A stretch of 31,596 nucleotides of DNA, taken from positions 1-31,596 of the forward strand of contig NZ_JBHTMU010000045.1 of the NCBI RefSeq assembly GCF_042679605.1, given 5' to 3'. The position numbers were made by a program, and so were the translations under genes. Every line of letters begins with the position of its first letter. Position 1 is the stretch's first letter. This DNA comes from Litorisediminicola beolgyonensis (GTDB lineage: Bacteria; Pseudomonadota; Alphaproteobacteria; Rhodobacterales; Rhodobacteraceae). This document shows, one piece after another, positions 6,800 to 22,718 of the stretch. The notes under the pieces were generated by a model. It saw only the letters and a list, made by a program, of their open reading frames with translations. It was not told where the DNA came from and ran no database searches.

Positions 6800-6822
6800 C
6801 CGGGATGCGGTTTTGCATCCGG
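6800..6822 (-). other. Hairpin in the 5' untranslated region of the three-module gene
   Basis: GGATGC and GCATCC arms flanking AAAACC form a stem extended by CC/GG with one bulged base. It lies roughly 20 bases upstream of the minus-strand start codon, just ahead of the AAAGGA ribosome binding site. It may protect the mRNA 5' end or influence initiation; this is inference. Confidence 0.4.
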
Positions 6823-7069
6823 TATGCCCTCACAACCGACCGACGGCGGAAAAGTTTCCCGATTTTCGTGCAGATGACAAAACTGTAATCTCCGTGTGAG
6901 TTTCGGAACAATTTCGCGTCTTGAAACCTTTGGGGATGCTCTGATCAGGTCATTATGGGCCGCGCGGGGCTGCTTCGCTTTGCGGAAGGGCAGGGCGAAA
7001 CCCGAACTCGGCCTTGAATCGCGGGAGGCTTGGGCGTATCTGCGCGGCGTCATTGTGCAGAGGACCGAC

Positions 7070-7267
7070 ATGGGCAGAACCAATCCGATCCAGTTCATTC
7101 AGCAGACGAGAGCCGAGATCGCGAAGGTCGTGTGGCCGACCCGCCGCGAGGTTCTTCTGACGACGGTCATGGTGCTGGTGCTCGCAACCATCGCGGCCAC
7201 GATCTTTGCGCTGGTGGATCTGGTGATCCGCAGCGGGCTCACGGCCGTCCTAGGCATTTTCGGCTGA
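7070..7267 (+). CDS. secE: Preprotein translocase subunit SecE
   Basis: The product is 65 residues, the short single-helix form of SecE usual in alphaproteobacteria. It has the conserved amphipathic segment FIQQTRAEIAKVVWPTRREV followed by one transmembrane helix (about 28-50) and a short periplasmic tail. SecE clamps the SecY channel in the inner membrane. ATG 7070 was chosen because AGAGGA lies just upstream and because family members start with this segment; the longer frame back to 6896 is non-coding. nusG follows 173 bases later, as in nearly all bacteria. Confidence 0.96.
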   Translation: MGRTNPIQFIQQTRAEIAKVVWPTRREVLLTTVMVLVLATIAATIFALVDLVIRSGLTAVLGIFG

Positions 7268-7440
7268 TCCCCGACACCCGGGGCCTCTTGAATTCCACGG
7301 GGGGCTTGGGTAGGGGACACGGACCTTCACGACCGGGCGTGCAACGATTCGAGTTGCGCGCCGGTTTTCTTTTACGCCGGACGTGTGCACGCGACGCGAG
7401 CCCGCAGGCGACGAACGAGACAGACAGGGGACAGGGCCAG

Positions 7441-7974
7441 ATGGCGAAGCGGTGGTATTCGGTGAGCGTGCTCTCGAACTTCGAGAAGAAGATCGCCGAA
7501 CAGATCCGGCAGGCAGTGGTCGAACAGGGCCTCGAGGATCAGATCGAAGAAGTGCTGGTTCCGACCGAAGAGGTCATCGAGGTGCGCCGCGGCAAGAAGG
7601 TTCCGACCGAGCGTCGGTTCATGCCCGGCTACGTGCTCGTGCGCATGGAGATGTCCGACGCGGGCTATCACCTGATCAACTCGATCAACCGGGTCACCGG
7701 CTTCCTCGGACCGCAGGGGCGCCCGATGCCGATGCGCGATGCCGAGGTGCAGGCGATCCTCGGCCGTGTCCAGGAGGGCGAAGAGAGCCCGCGGACGCTG
7801 ATCCATTTCGAGGTCGGCGAGAAGGTCAAGGTCAACGACGGCCCGTTCGAGGATTTCGACGGCATGGTCGAGGGTGTCGACGAAGAGAACCAGCGCCTCC
7901 GGGTGTCGGTCTCGATCTTCGGCCGCGAGACGCCGGTCGAACTGGAATTCACGCAGGTCACCAAGCAGGGCTGA
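7441..7974 (+). CDS. nusG: Transcription termination/antitermination protein NusG
   Basis: The product is 177 residues. The N-terminal NGN domain begins MAKRWYSVSVLSNFEKKIAE and includes GYVLVRMEM and the VTGFLG strand. The C-terminal KOW domain (about 125-177) contains VGEKVKVNDGPFEDFDGMVE. NusG binds the RNA polymerase clamp, links it to Rho or to ribosomal protein S10, and reduces pausing. The start at ATG 7441 matches the family; the upstream open frame is untranslated leader. The YdeI-like gene begins only 6 bases after the stop. Confidence 0.97.
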   Translation: MAKRWYSVSVLSNFEKKIAEQIRQAVVEQGLEDQIEEVLVPTEEVIEVRRGKKVPTERRFMPGYVLVRMEMSDAGYHLINSINRVTGFLGPQGRPMPMRDAEVQAILGRVQEGEESPRTLIHFEVGEKVKVNDGPFEDFDGMVEGVDEENQRLRVSVSIFGRETPVELEFTQVTKQG

Positions 7975-7980
7975 CCCAGA

Positions 7981-8568
7981 ATGGGTGGCGCGGATCCTCG
8001 GATCGACCGCTACCTCGCGAAAGAGCGTCCCTGGCGCGCGGAGCTTCAAGCGTTCCGCGCGCTTTTGCTTTCAGAGGGCCTGACCGAGGCGCTGAAGTGG
8101 CGCGCCCCCTGTTTCATGGCGCATGACCGCAACGTCGCGATCCTCGGCGGCTACAGCAGCGGAGCGCGGATGACGTTCTTCAAGGGCGTCCTTCTTGAGG
8201 ATCCGGATGATCTCCTGCACGCACCGGGGCCCAATTCGCGCTTCGGACGATATGTGCATGCGACCAGCGCCGAAGAGATCGCGCGGCAGGAGGACGCTTT
8301 CCGTGCCTTGATCCGTCAGGCGGTAGAGATCGCTCGTCGGGGCGACACCGTCGATCCGCCGCCCGTTGAGCTCGACCTGCCGCAGGAACTGATCGACGCG
8401 CTCGACGGCGACGACGCGCTGCGAGACGCCTGGGAGGTGCTGACCCCGGGGCGGAGGCGCGGCTACGTGCTTTATTTCTCGGGCGCGAAGCAATCGGCCA
8501 CGCGCGCAGCGCGGGTCGAGCGCCACCGGGATGCGATCCTCGCCGGGCGGGGTCTTCACGACCGGTAG
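7981..8568 (+). CDS. YdeI/OmdA-like protein with DUF1801 N-terminal domain
   Basis: The product is 195 residues. The N-terminal two-thirds resembles the DUF1801 (YdhG-like) fold: ALKWRAPCFMAHDRNVAILGGY, then MTFFKGVLLEDPDDLL. The C-terminus is the helical OmdA/YdeI segment (DLPQELIDALDGDDALRDAW, LTPGRRRGYVLYFSGAKQSA). In this family, sometimes called iron-chaperone- or cell-wall-stress-associated, function is poorly defined. It is cytoplasmic, with no signal peptide. The gene starts 6 bases after nusG and precedes rplK by 175 bases, so it is probably transcribed with nusG, but it is not part of the usual ribosomal gene order and looks like an insertion. Confidence 0.82.
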   Translation: MGGADPRIDRYLAKERPWRAELQAFRALLLSEGLTEALKWRAPCFMAHDRNVAILGGYSSGARMTFFKGVLLEDPDDLLHAPGPNSRFGRYVHATSAEEIARQEDAFRALIRQAVEIARRGDTVDPPPVELDLPQELIDALDGDDALRDAWEVLTPGRRRGYVLYFSGAKQSATRAARVERHRDAILAGRGLHDR

Positions 8569-8743
8569 TCCTTCGGGCGACCTCGATGCTTGCAATACCC
8601 GGCAGGCCGATGTATGCGCGCGCTCTGTCGTGCCCGTCACGGCACATTCGTGGGAGGCGAGGGCATCGCGATGTCCGGACCTGACCACGCCACGCAAATC
8701 GCCGAGGGGCGCGCCCCGAGGCCGTTGGAAAAGGAGACGCCAG

Positions 8744-9193
8744 ATGGCCAAGAAGCTCGCTGGCAAGATGAAGCTGCAGATCAAGGCCGGCCAGGCCAAC
8801 CCGAGCCCGCCCGTGGGCCCCGCGCTCGGTCAGCGCGGCATCAACATCATGGAATTCTGCAAGGCGTTCAACGCCAAGACGCAGGACATGGAGCCCGGCG
8901 CTCCGTGCCCGACCGTGATCACCTATTATCAGGACAAGTCCTTCACGATGGACATCAAGACGCCCCCGGCGTCCTACTACCTGAAAAAGGCGGCCGGTCT
9001 GAAGCCCGTCGGCAAGCGGAACCGTCCGCGCGGCGCCGAGAACCCGGGCCGTGAGACCATCGCCACCGTCAGCCAGAAGCAGGTGCGCGAGATCGCGGAA
9101 GCCAAGATGAAGGACCTCTCGGCGAACTCCGTCGAGCAGGCGATGAAGATCATTCTGGGCTCGGCGAAGTCCATGGGCATCGAGGTGAAGTAA
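8744..9193 (+). CDS. rplK: 50S ribosomal protein L11
   Basis: The product is 149 residues. The Pro-rich N-terminal domain (GQANPSPPVGPALGQRGINI) binds the thiostrepton/GTPase-centre region of 23S rRNA together with the C-terminal rRNA-binding domain (about 75-149, including IAEAKMKDLSANSVEQAMKI). ATG 8744 follows an AAAAGGAG ribosome binding site. rplA begins after a single base, so L11 and L1 are co-translated; in many bacteria L1 represses this unit through its leader. No L1-binding mimic could be confidently drawn in the 175 bases upstream. Confidence 0.97.
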   Translation: MAKKLAGKMKLQIKAGQANPSPPVGPALGQRGINIMEFCKAFNAKTQDMEPGAPCPTVITYYQDKSFTMDIKTPPASYYLKKAAGLKPVGKRNRPRGAENPGRETIATVSQKQVREIAEAKMKDLSANSVEQAMKIILGSAKSMGIEVK

Positions 9194-9194
9194 G

Positions 9195-9893
9195 ATGGCA
9201 AAGCTCGGAAAACGCACCCGCGCCGCCCGCGAGGCCTTCGAGGGCAAGGAAAACCTCACGGTCGAAGAAGCCGTGAGCCTGATCAAGTCGAACTCCAACG
9301 CGAAGTTCGATGAAACCGTCGAGATCGCCATGAACCTCGGCGTCGATCCGCGCCACGCCGACCAGATGGTCCGTGGTGTTGTGGGTCTGCCGAACGGCAC
9401 CGGCAAGACCGTGCGCGTCGCCGTCTTCGCCCGTGGCGCCAAGGCGGACGAGGCCAAGGAAGCGGGCGCCGATATCGTCGGCGCGGAGGACCTGATGGAG
9501 ACCGTCCAGGGCGGCACCATCGAGTTCGATCGCTGCATCGCCACGCCGGACATGATGCCGATCGTCGGCCGTCTCGGTAAGGTGCTCGGCCCGCGGAACC
9601 TGATGCCGAACCCCAAGGTCGGCACCGTGACCATGGATGTTGCCGAGGCCGTCAAGGCTGCCAAGGGCGGCCAGGTCCAGTTCAAGGCCGAGCGCGCCGG
9701 CGTCGTTCACGCCGGTGTGGGCAAGACCTCCTTCGACGAGACCAAGCTGGTGGAAAACATCCGCGCCTTTGTCGACGCGGTGGCCAAGGCCAAGCCGACC
9801 GGCGCCAAGGGCACCTACATGAAGAAGGTCTCGCTGTCCTCGACCATGGGCCCGGGCGTGACCGTCGACGTGACCAACGCGACCGGCAACTGA
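9195..9893 (+). CDS. rplA: 50S ribosomal protein L1
   Basis: The product is 232 residues, the usual size. Typical blocks are KRTRAAREAFEGKENLTVEEA at the N-terminus, ADQMVRGVVGLPNGTGKTVRV, the domain II stretch GRLGKVLGPRNLMPNPKVGT, and the C-terminal SSTMGPGVTVDV. L1 forms the mobile stalk that helps release deacylated tRNA from the E site. It starts one base after rplK and is followed 31 bases later by a strong terminator, which separates rplKA from the rplJL-rpoBC unit. Confidence 0.97.
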   Translation: MAKLGKRTRAAREAFEGKENLTVEEAVSLIKSNSNAKFDETVEIAMNLGVDPRHADQMVRGVVGLPNGTGKTVRVAVFARGAKADEAKEAGADIVGAEDLMETVQGGTIEFDRCIATPDMMPIVGRLGKVLGPRNLMPNPKVGTVTMDVAEAVKAAKGGQVQFKAERAGVVHAGVGKTSFDETKLVENIRAFVDAVAKAKPTGAKGTYMKKVSLSSTMGPGVTVDVTNATGN

Positions 9894-9924
9894 GCCTTTC
9901 CGGTTCTTCGGTAATTCAAGAGAG

Positions 9925-9954
9925 CGGCCCCGGGACATCTCCCGGGGCCGTTTT
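9925..9954 (+). terminator. Intrinsic terminator after rplA
   Basis: A perfect 11-bp GC-rich stem (9925-9935 with 9940-9950, loop CATC) is followed by TTTTCGTTT. It ends the rplKA transcript before the inserted sensor-kinase pair. Confidence 0.92.
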
Positions 9955-10065
9955 CGTTTCCAGGGCAATCGGTCGGCGTGCGCGTCGCGCGAAACCTGCT
10001 GTTAGGACTTCCCGTGGTATCGGACTGGCGAGATAGTCGATCCAGATCCCTGAAAGGAGGGTCCG

Positions 10066-10563
10066 ATGCCGCGTTTTGTCAGCGTTCTCTGTGCCATGGT
10101 CCTGTGCCTCGCGGCACCTGTTGTCGCGCTCGATGCGCCCGAGGGCCGAGCAATCCTGACCGTCACGGGCAATATCGCCCAGACCAATGACGGCGACGCC
10201 GCCCGGTTCGACCGCGCCCTTCTCGAGCGGCTGGACTGGCAGGAGATCGAGACACATACCTCTTTCACCACCGGGCCGCAGCGCTTCGCCGGGCCGACCC
10301 TGGCGTCGCTTCTCGATGCGGTGGAATTTGCCGGGAACACTCTCAAACTCACGGCCCTCAACGGCTACGAGATCCGCTTTCCCGCAGAATACGCCTTCCG
10401 GCACGGCGTCATCTTGGCGCTCGATCACGACGGGCGCGCCATGTCCGTGCGCGAGAAGGGGCCGATCTGGGTCGTCTTTCCGCTCGACCGCGACGGTGCG
10501 GAGGACAAGCGCTTCGATGGCGAGATGATCTGGCAACTGTCGCGGTTGCACGTGACCGATTGA
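10066..10563 (+). CDS. Periplasmic protein with molybdopterin-oxidoreductase-like (SUOX) fold
   Basis: The product is 165 residues with a signal peptide (MPRFVSVLCAMVLCLAAPVVA, about 1-21). The mature part resembles a small version of the oxidoreductase molybdopterin-binding domain: ILTVTGNI, a TGPQRFAGPTLASLLDAV segment, LTALNGYEIRFP and the GPIWVVFPLD strand. It has no Cys in the mature part, so the ligand that holds molybdenum in true sulfite oxidases is absent and catalysis is doubtful. A strong AAAGGAGG ribosome binding site precedes ATG 10066. The hybrid histidine kinase starts 4 bases after its stop, which suggests that this protein is a periplasmic sensing partner of the kinase. Confidence 0.68.
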   Translation: MPRFVSVLCAMVLCLAAPVVALDAPEGRAILTVTGNIAQTNDGDAARFDRALLERLDWQEIETHTSFTTGPQRFAGPTLASLLDAVEFAGNTLKLTALNGYEIRFPAEYAFRHGVILALDHDGRAMSVREKGPIWVVFPLDRDGAEDKRFDGEMIWQLSRLHVTD

Positions 10564-10567
10564 CCCG

Positions 10568-12343
10568 ATGATCTCCATCCTCCGAGATCAGGCCCGCGCG
10601 CCCCGCGCGATCATCGCGCTCTGCATCGCGGTGGCGCTGGTCTTTGCGATCAATGCGGGCCAGACGGCCCAGCACGAACGCAAGATCCGCTCGATCAATT
10701 CTGCCACGACGCTGTCCTGGAAGATGTCCGAGCTCATCTTCGAGACGCAGCGCCTCTCGGAGGCACTCGCCGACAATCTGCGAGGCTCCGTCGAGGCCGA
10801 GGAGATCACCTTGCGGCTCGACCTCCTCTGGAGCCGGTTGATCGTCGCGGAGGAAAGCGAAGCCGGGCAGTTGCCCGGGCTGAACCTGATCCTGGCGGAT
10901 TACCGCGCCTTTCTCGAACGTCTCGATGTCGAGATCGCGGGAACGAGCGGCCGCATGACGCGCGAGAGCATGCCGGAGGTGCGGATCGCTCTAGCGGATT
11001 TTGCGCAACGGCTCCGCGTGCAATGGGTCGATCGCTTTGCCGGTCGTCACGCCGCGGGTCCTGGGTCCGAGCTCAAGGGCGTGCCCGAGCGCGGCGCGGC
11101 GACGGATGCGGTGGTCGGCGGCCTAATCCTGCTGCTTTTTGCCTATGTCATTGCCGAGCTGGTGCTGTCGGCTCGGGATCAGCGTCGGGAGCGCAAGCTC
11201 AGGGAGCAGGCCGCCCAAAGCAGCGCCGCGAAGACCCGGTTCCTGGCAAATGTCAGCCACGAGATTCGCACGCCGCTGAACGGCATCCTCGGCATGGCAT
11301 CGGAATTGTCCGAGGGCAGCCTCGCGCCGGAACAGCGCGACTGCGTGGCGGTCATCGAGGCGTCAGGAGAGATCCTGCTTGCCACCCTGAACGACGTCCT
11401 CGACCTCTCGAAGATCGAGGCCGGGGAGATGCTGATCGCGGATGTGCCCTTCGATCTCAGGAACGAGGTCGCTGCGACCCGGGCGCTCTTCGCGGCCAGC
11501 GCGCGGGAAAAGGGGCTGGAGCTGCTGCTCGACATCGACCCGAATGTGCCGAGCGACATCATGGGCGATCCGCAGCGATTGCGGCAGGTCCTGCACAACC
11601 TTCTGTCGAACGCCATCAAGTTCACCGACCAGGGTGCCGTCGCGATCACCGCGCGCGAGACCGAGGGCGGTCAGCTGCGGATCGACGTGACGGATAGCGG
11701 GTGCGGCCTTTCCGAAAGCGCACGAGAGGTGATCTTCAAGCCGTTCAGCCAGATCGACGATGGAACGACCCGCAAACAGGGCGGGACCGGGCTCGGCCTC
11801 GCGATCTCGCGGCAGCTCTGCGAAGGGATGGGCGGGTCGCTCGATGTGACCTCCGTGCCGGGACAGGGCGCGATTTTCAGTGTGCTCTTGCCGCTCCGAC
11901 GGGCCGCCGACAGCGCGAGACCCGAAGCACCAGTCCGCGCCGGCGACAGGGACGGATTGGCCGGGCTCCGCGTGCTCGTCGTGGACGACAACGCCACCAA
12001 TCGCGCGCTGCTGGGCCGGTTTCTCGCGCCCGCGGGATGCGACACGATGTTCGCGGTCTCAGGCCGAGACGCGGTCAGGCAGGCCGGGGCGCGCAGCTTC
12101 GACGTCATCCTGATGGACATCCAGATGCCGGATTTCGACGGCGTCACCGCAACCCGGCATATCCGCTGGGCCGAGGCCGCCGCCTCGCGCACGCCGTCCC
12201 GCATCGTCGCAGTGACCGCCAACGCGATGGTGCATCAGCGCGCCGAATATCTCTCGGCGGGCATGGACGACGTGCTGGTCAAACCGGTACGCAAGGCCGA
12301 GCTCTATGCCAGCATGCAGGGGCCGCCCGCGGCCGCGGCGTGA
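10568..12343 (+). CDS. Membrane-bound hybrid sensor histidine kinase/response regulator
   Basis: The product is 591 residues. Two transmembrane helices (about 13-30 and 181-200) bracket a predicted periplasmic, mostly helical domain of about 150 residues with no named fold that I recognise. A coiled linker leads to the HisKA domain with phospho-acceptor His231 (ANVSHEIRTPLNG). The ATPase domain has the N box (HNLLSNAIKF; Asn344, Asn348), G1 (DSGCG, 376-380) and G2 (GGTGLG, 405-410). A C-terminal receiver (about 466-588) has Asp473/Asp474, phospho-acceptor Asp517 and Lys572, so all key residues are present. No Hpt protein or separate response regulator lies nearby, so the output is unknown. 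It is coupled to the preceding periplasmic protein gene. Confidence 0.9.
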   Translation: MISILRDQARAPRAIIALCIAVALVFAINAGQTAQHERKIRSINSATTLSWKMSELIFETQRLSEALADNLRGSVEAEEITLRLDLLWSRLIVAEESEAGQLPGLNLILADYRAFLERLDVEIAGTSGRMTRESMPEVRIALADFAQRLRVQWVDRFAGRHAAGPGSELKGVPERGAATDAVVGGLILLLFAYVIAELVLSARDQRRERKLREQAAQSSAAKTRFLANVSHEIRTPLNGILGMASELSEGSLAPEQRDCVAVIEASGEILLATLNDVLDLSKIEAGEMLIADVPFDLRNEVAATRALFAASAREKGLELLLDIDPNVPSDIMGDPQRLRQVLHNLLSNAIKFTDQGAVAITARETEGGQLRIDVTDSGCGLSESAREVIFKPFSQIDDGTTRKQGGTGLGLAISRQLCEGMGGSLDVTSVPGQGAIFSVLLPLRRAADSARPEAPVRAGDRDGLAGLRVLVVDDNATNRALLGRFLAPAGCDTMFAVSGRDAVRQAGARSFDVILMDIQMPDFDGVTATRHIRWAEAAASRTPSRIVAVTANAMVHQRAEYLSAGMDDVLVKPVRKAELYASMQGPPAAAA

Positions 12344-12628
12344 GCGGGGCAGGGGGCACGCGGCAGGCAGTGATCGTGGGGTCGGAAACCGACCTTGACG
12401 ACCGGGGCGGAGATTCTCGTCCCAGCCCCTTCACAAGTCCGGCGAAACCCTCTAAGCGCAGCACACGAGAGCGTCGGCGAGATTCGCAGGCGCCCTCAAT
12501 TCGTCCGAGACGGTGGGCTGGAGCGATCCGCTAAGTCCTGCCTGAGACGGGAAGAGACAAATCGTTCCGCCGCGTGCCGCTTCTGGCGCTCGGATCCACG
12601 ATTGTGACGACCCGAATCGGACCTGACT
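12344..12628. other. Upstream part of the rplJ leader/promoter region
   Basis: No gene is apparent between the kinase stop and the structured rplJ leader. The promoter for rplJL(-rpoBC) must lie here, because rplA ends in a terminator and the kinase operon is separate. TTGACG at about 12394-12399 could be a -35 box, but no good -10 box sits at the right distance. Confidence 0.45.
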
Positions 12629-12685
12629 GGCCGGGATGTCCCGGCCGACAAGAGCCGGAGGGGTCGCCCCCTCCAACAATTGGAG
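12629..12685 (+). promoter_or_regulatory. Structured rplJ leader with alternative hairpins at the ribosome binding site
   Basis: Three hairpins can be drawn. A: 12629-12635 with 12640-12646 (7 bp). B: 12657-12663 with 12668-12674 (7 bp, loop TCGC). C: CTCCAA 12671-12676 with TTGGAG 12680-12685 (6 bp, loop CAA). B and C share bases 12671-12674 and cannot coexist, and C buries the GGAG that serves the GTG start at 12693. Translation of L10 is known in other bacteria to be repressed by L10-(L7/L12)4 binding to this leader, so B/C is a plausible on/off switch. The pairing is seen in the sequence; the regulation is inferred. Confidence 0.6.
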
Positions 12686-12692
12686 TGAAACT

Positions 12693-13205
12693 GTGGATAG
12701 AGCCCAGAAAGAGAAAGTGGTCGAGGAACTCGGCCAGATCTTCGAAAGCTCTGGCGTCGTCGTGGTTGCCCATTACGAAGGCCTCACGGTTGCCGAGATG
12801 CAGGATCTGCGGGGGCGCGCACGCGCCAACGGCAGCTCCGTTCGCGTCGCCAAGAACAGGCTCGCTAAGATCGCCCTAGACGGGAAGCCCTGCGCGTCCA
12901 TCGCCAACTTCCTCACGGGCATGACGGTCCTCACCTATTCCGAAGACCCCGTGGCAGCTGCCAAGGTGGTCGAGGACTTCGCCAAGGAGAACAACAAGTT
13001 CGAAATCCTTGGCGGGGCCATGGGAGAGACCGCCCTGGACCGGGCCGGTGTCGAGGCCGTGTCGAAAATGCCGTCGCGCGAGGAGCTCATCGCTTCCATC
13101 GCCGGCTGCATCGGCGCGCCTGCTTCGAACATCGCCGGTGCGATCGGTGCGCCTGCGTCGAATATCGCCTCCATCCTCTCGACCATCGAGGAAAAGGCGG
13201 CCTGA
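12693..13205 (+). CDS. rplJ: 50S ribosomal protein L10
   Basis: The product is 170 residues, starting at GTG 12693 (GTG GAT AGA GCC CAG). An in-frame upstream extension to 12636 runs through the leader hairpins and is rejected; GGAG sits 7 bases before the GTG. The N-terminal rRNA-binding domain includes GVVVVAHYEGLTVAEMQDLR and VRVAKNRLAKIAL. The C-terminal helix that recruits L7/L12 dimers ends SILSTIEEKAA. Just before it the peptide IGAPASNIA occurs twice (residues 140-148 and 151-159), an imperfect 33-base tandem repeat. L10 is the base of the L7/L12 stalk. rplL follows after 76 bases. Confidence 0.95.
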   Translation: MDRAQKEKVVEELGQIFESSGVVVVAHYEGLTVAEMQDLRGRARANGSSVRVAKNRLAKIALDGKPCASIANFLTGMTVLTYSEDPVAAAKVVEDFAKENNKFEILGGAMGETALDRAGVEAVSKMPSREELIASIAGCIGAPASNIAGAIGAPASNIASILSTIEEKAA

Positions 13206-13281
13206 CGGCACCCATGAGACCATGCGTATGCGCTCACCCGAGCCGACGTTGGAACACATCTAGATACGGAAAGAAGTCACA

Positions 13282-13665
13282 ATGGCTGATCTGAAAAAAC
13301 TCGCCGAAGAGATCGTGGGTCTGACCCTTCTCGAGGCACAGGAACTGAAAACCATCCTCAAGGACGAGTATGGCATCGAGCCCGCCGCTGGCGGCGCTGT
13401 CATGATGGCCGGCCCCGCAGGCGGCGACGCCGGTGGCGCGGCTGCCGAAGAGCAGACCGAGTTCGACGTCATCCTGAAGTCGGCCGGCGCCTCCAAGATC
13501 AACGTGATCAAGGAAGTTCGCGGCATCACCGGTCTTGGCCTCAAGGAAGCCAAGGAACTGGTCGAAGCCGGCGGCAAGGCCGTCAAGGAGCAGGTCTCGA
13601 AGGAAGAGGCCGAGGACATCAAGGCGAAGCTGGAAGCAGCCGGCGCCGAGGTGGAACTCAAGTAA
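13282..13665 (+). CDS. rplL: 50S ribosomal protein L7/L12
   Basis: The product is 127 residues. The N-terminal helical dimerisation and L10-binding domain (MADLKKLAEEIVGLTLLEA) is joined by an Ala/Gly-rich hinge (about 33-55) to the factor-binding C-terminal domain (TEFDVILKSAGASKINVIKE, then ITGLGLKEAKELVEAG). L7/L12 recruits and stimulates the translational GTPases. A GGAAAGAAG ribosome binding site precedes ATG 13282. A hairpin and then a strong terminator follow within 50 bases, so rpoBC receives either read-through or its own promoter. Confidence 0.97.
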   Translation: MADLKKLAEEIVGLTLLEAQELKTILKDEYGIEPAAGGAVMMAGPAGGDAGGAAAEEQTEFDVILKSAGASKINVIKEVRGITGLGLKEAKELVEAGGKAVKEQVSKEEAEDIKAKLEAAGAEVELK

Positions 13666-13687
13666 TCTTTCGGGTTTCCCGAAAGTG

Positions 13688-13716
13688 CGGGCGTCCCTTC
13701 CGGGGCGCCCGTTTTC
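13688..13716 (+). terminator. Intrinsic terminator (attenuator) between rplL and rpoB
   Basis: A 10-bp stem (13688-13697 with 13702-13711, one G-U pair, loop TTCC) is followed by TTTTC. A smaller perfect 8-bp hairpin (13667-13674 with 13678-13685) precedes it directly after the stop. In enteric bacteria a partial terminator at this position sets the ratio of ribosomal protein to RNA polymerase transcripts. Confidence 0.85.
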
Positions 13717-14178
13717 GTAGGTGCAACACCGTCCATGCGCCGCACCCGGGGCGTGATCGTCATGGCTTTTCAGGCGCTTCTTGACGGCAGGCTCTTTAGT
13801 TGGCATGGTTGAGGCGTTTTTAGGCGCGGTTCCCCGTGGGTGGGGTTGCGCCCGTCTGCTTTACGGAATATTCGGAAGCCTCGCGCGGGTTCGGTCGATT
13901 CGAATCCGCACGTCGCCTATTCCGGACCGCGAGGTAGCCCCGCCATTCACCTCAACCATGCACCCGCATAGTCGACCATCGGATATGACACACGCCTGTC
14001 TCGGGAAGCCTCGCCAGAAGCGCGAAGTTTCCCAAGGCTGGAGTGTCGGGATCGAGAGTTGCGCGGTGGGACGCGCGACGAGAATAGATTCCCTCCACGC
14101 CGTCACTGACGTGACTGCGCCGCTGAACCCCGGCAGCGTGCGCATTCGGGCAGAGAAAATCGAAAGGGCGACCCCCAC
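13717..14178. other. Long untranslated region upstream of rpoB
   Basis: About 460 bases hold no convincing gene. A possible promoter is TTGACG at 13781-13786 with CATGGT 17 bases downstream (13804-13809), but the -10 match is poor. A wobble-rich hairpin could form around 13822-13852. The length leaves room for an independent rpoBC promoter and leader regulation. Confidence 0.45.
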
Positions 14179-18321
<4,143 letters not shown>

Positions 18322-18338
18322 CCGCGCGCGTCACGCCG

Positions 18339-18370
18339 AGCCCCGGATTTCTGACTGAATATCCGGGGCT
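18339..18370 (+). other. Intercistronic hairpin between rpoB and rpoC
   Basis: A perfect 10-bp stem (AGCCCCGGAT 18339-18348 with ATCCGGGGCT 18361-18370) closes a 12-base loop. No T tract follows, so it is not a conventional terminator. It may be an mRNA processing or stability element between the two cistrons. Confidence 0.6.
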
Positions 18371-18409
18371 TGGCTCGTCCCTCTGCACCCATTCTTCAAA
18401 GGAATGCAC

Positions 18410-22663
<4,254 letters not shown>

Positions 22664-22689
22664 GCGGCCTCTGACGGCTGACATGACAG

Positions 22690-22718
22690 GCCCCCGCGCT
22701 CTGGCGCGGGGGCTTTTT
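22690..22718 (+). terminator. Intrinsic terminator after rpoC
   Basis: A perfect 10-bp stem (22690-22699 with 22704-22713, loop TCTG) is followed by five T. It lies 26 bases after the rpoC stop and closes the rpoBC operon. Confidence 0.95.

Noticed and set aside
12636..12692. Upstream ATG start for rplJ
   Set aside because: It runs through strong leader hairpins and adds 19 residues not found in L10; GTG 12693 has a proper GGAG.
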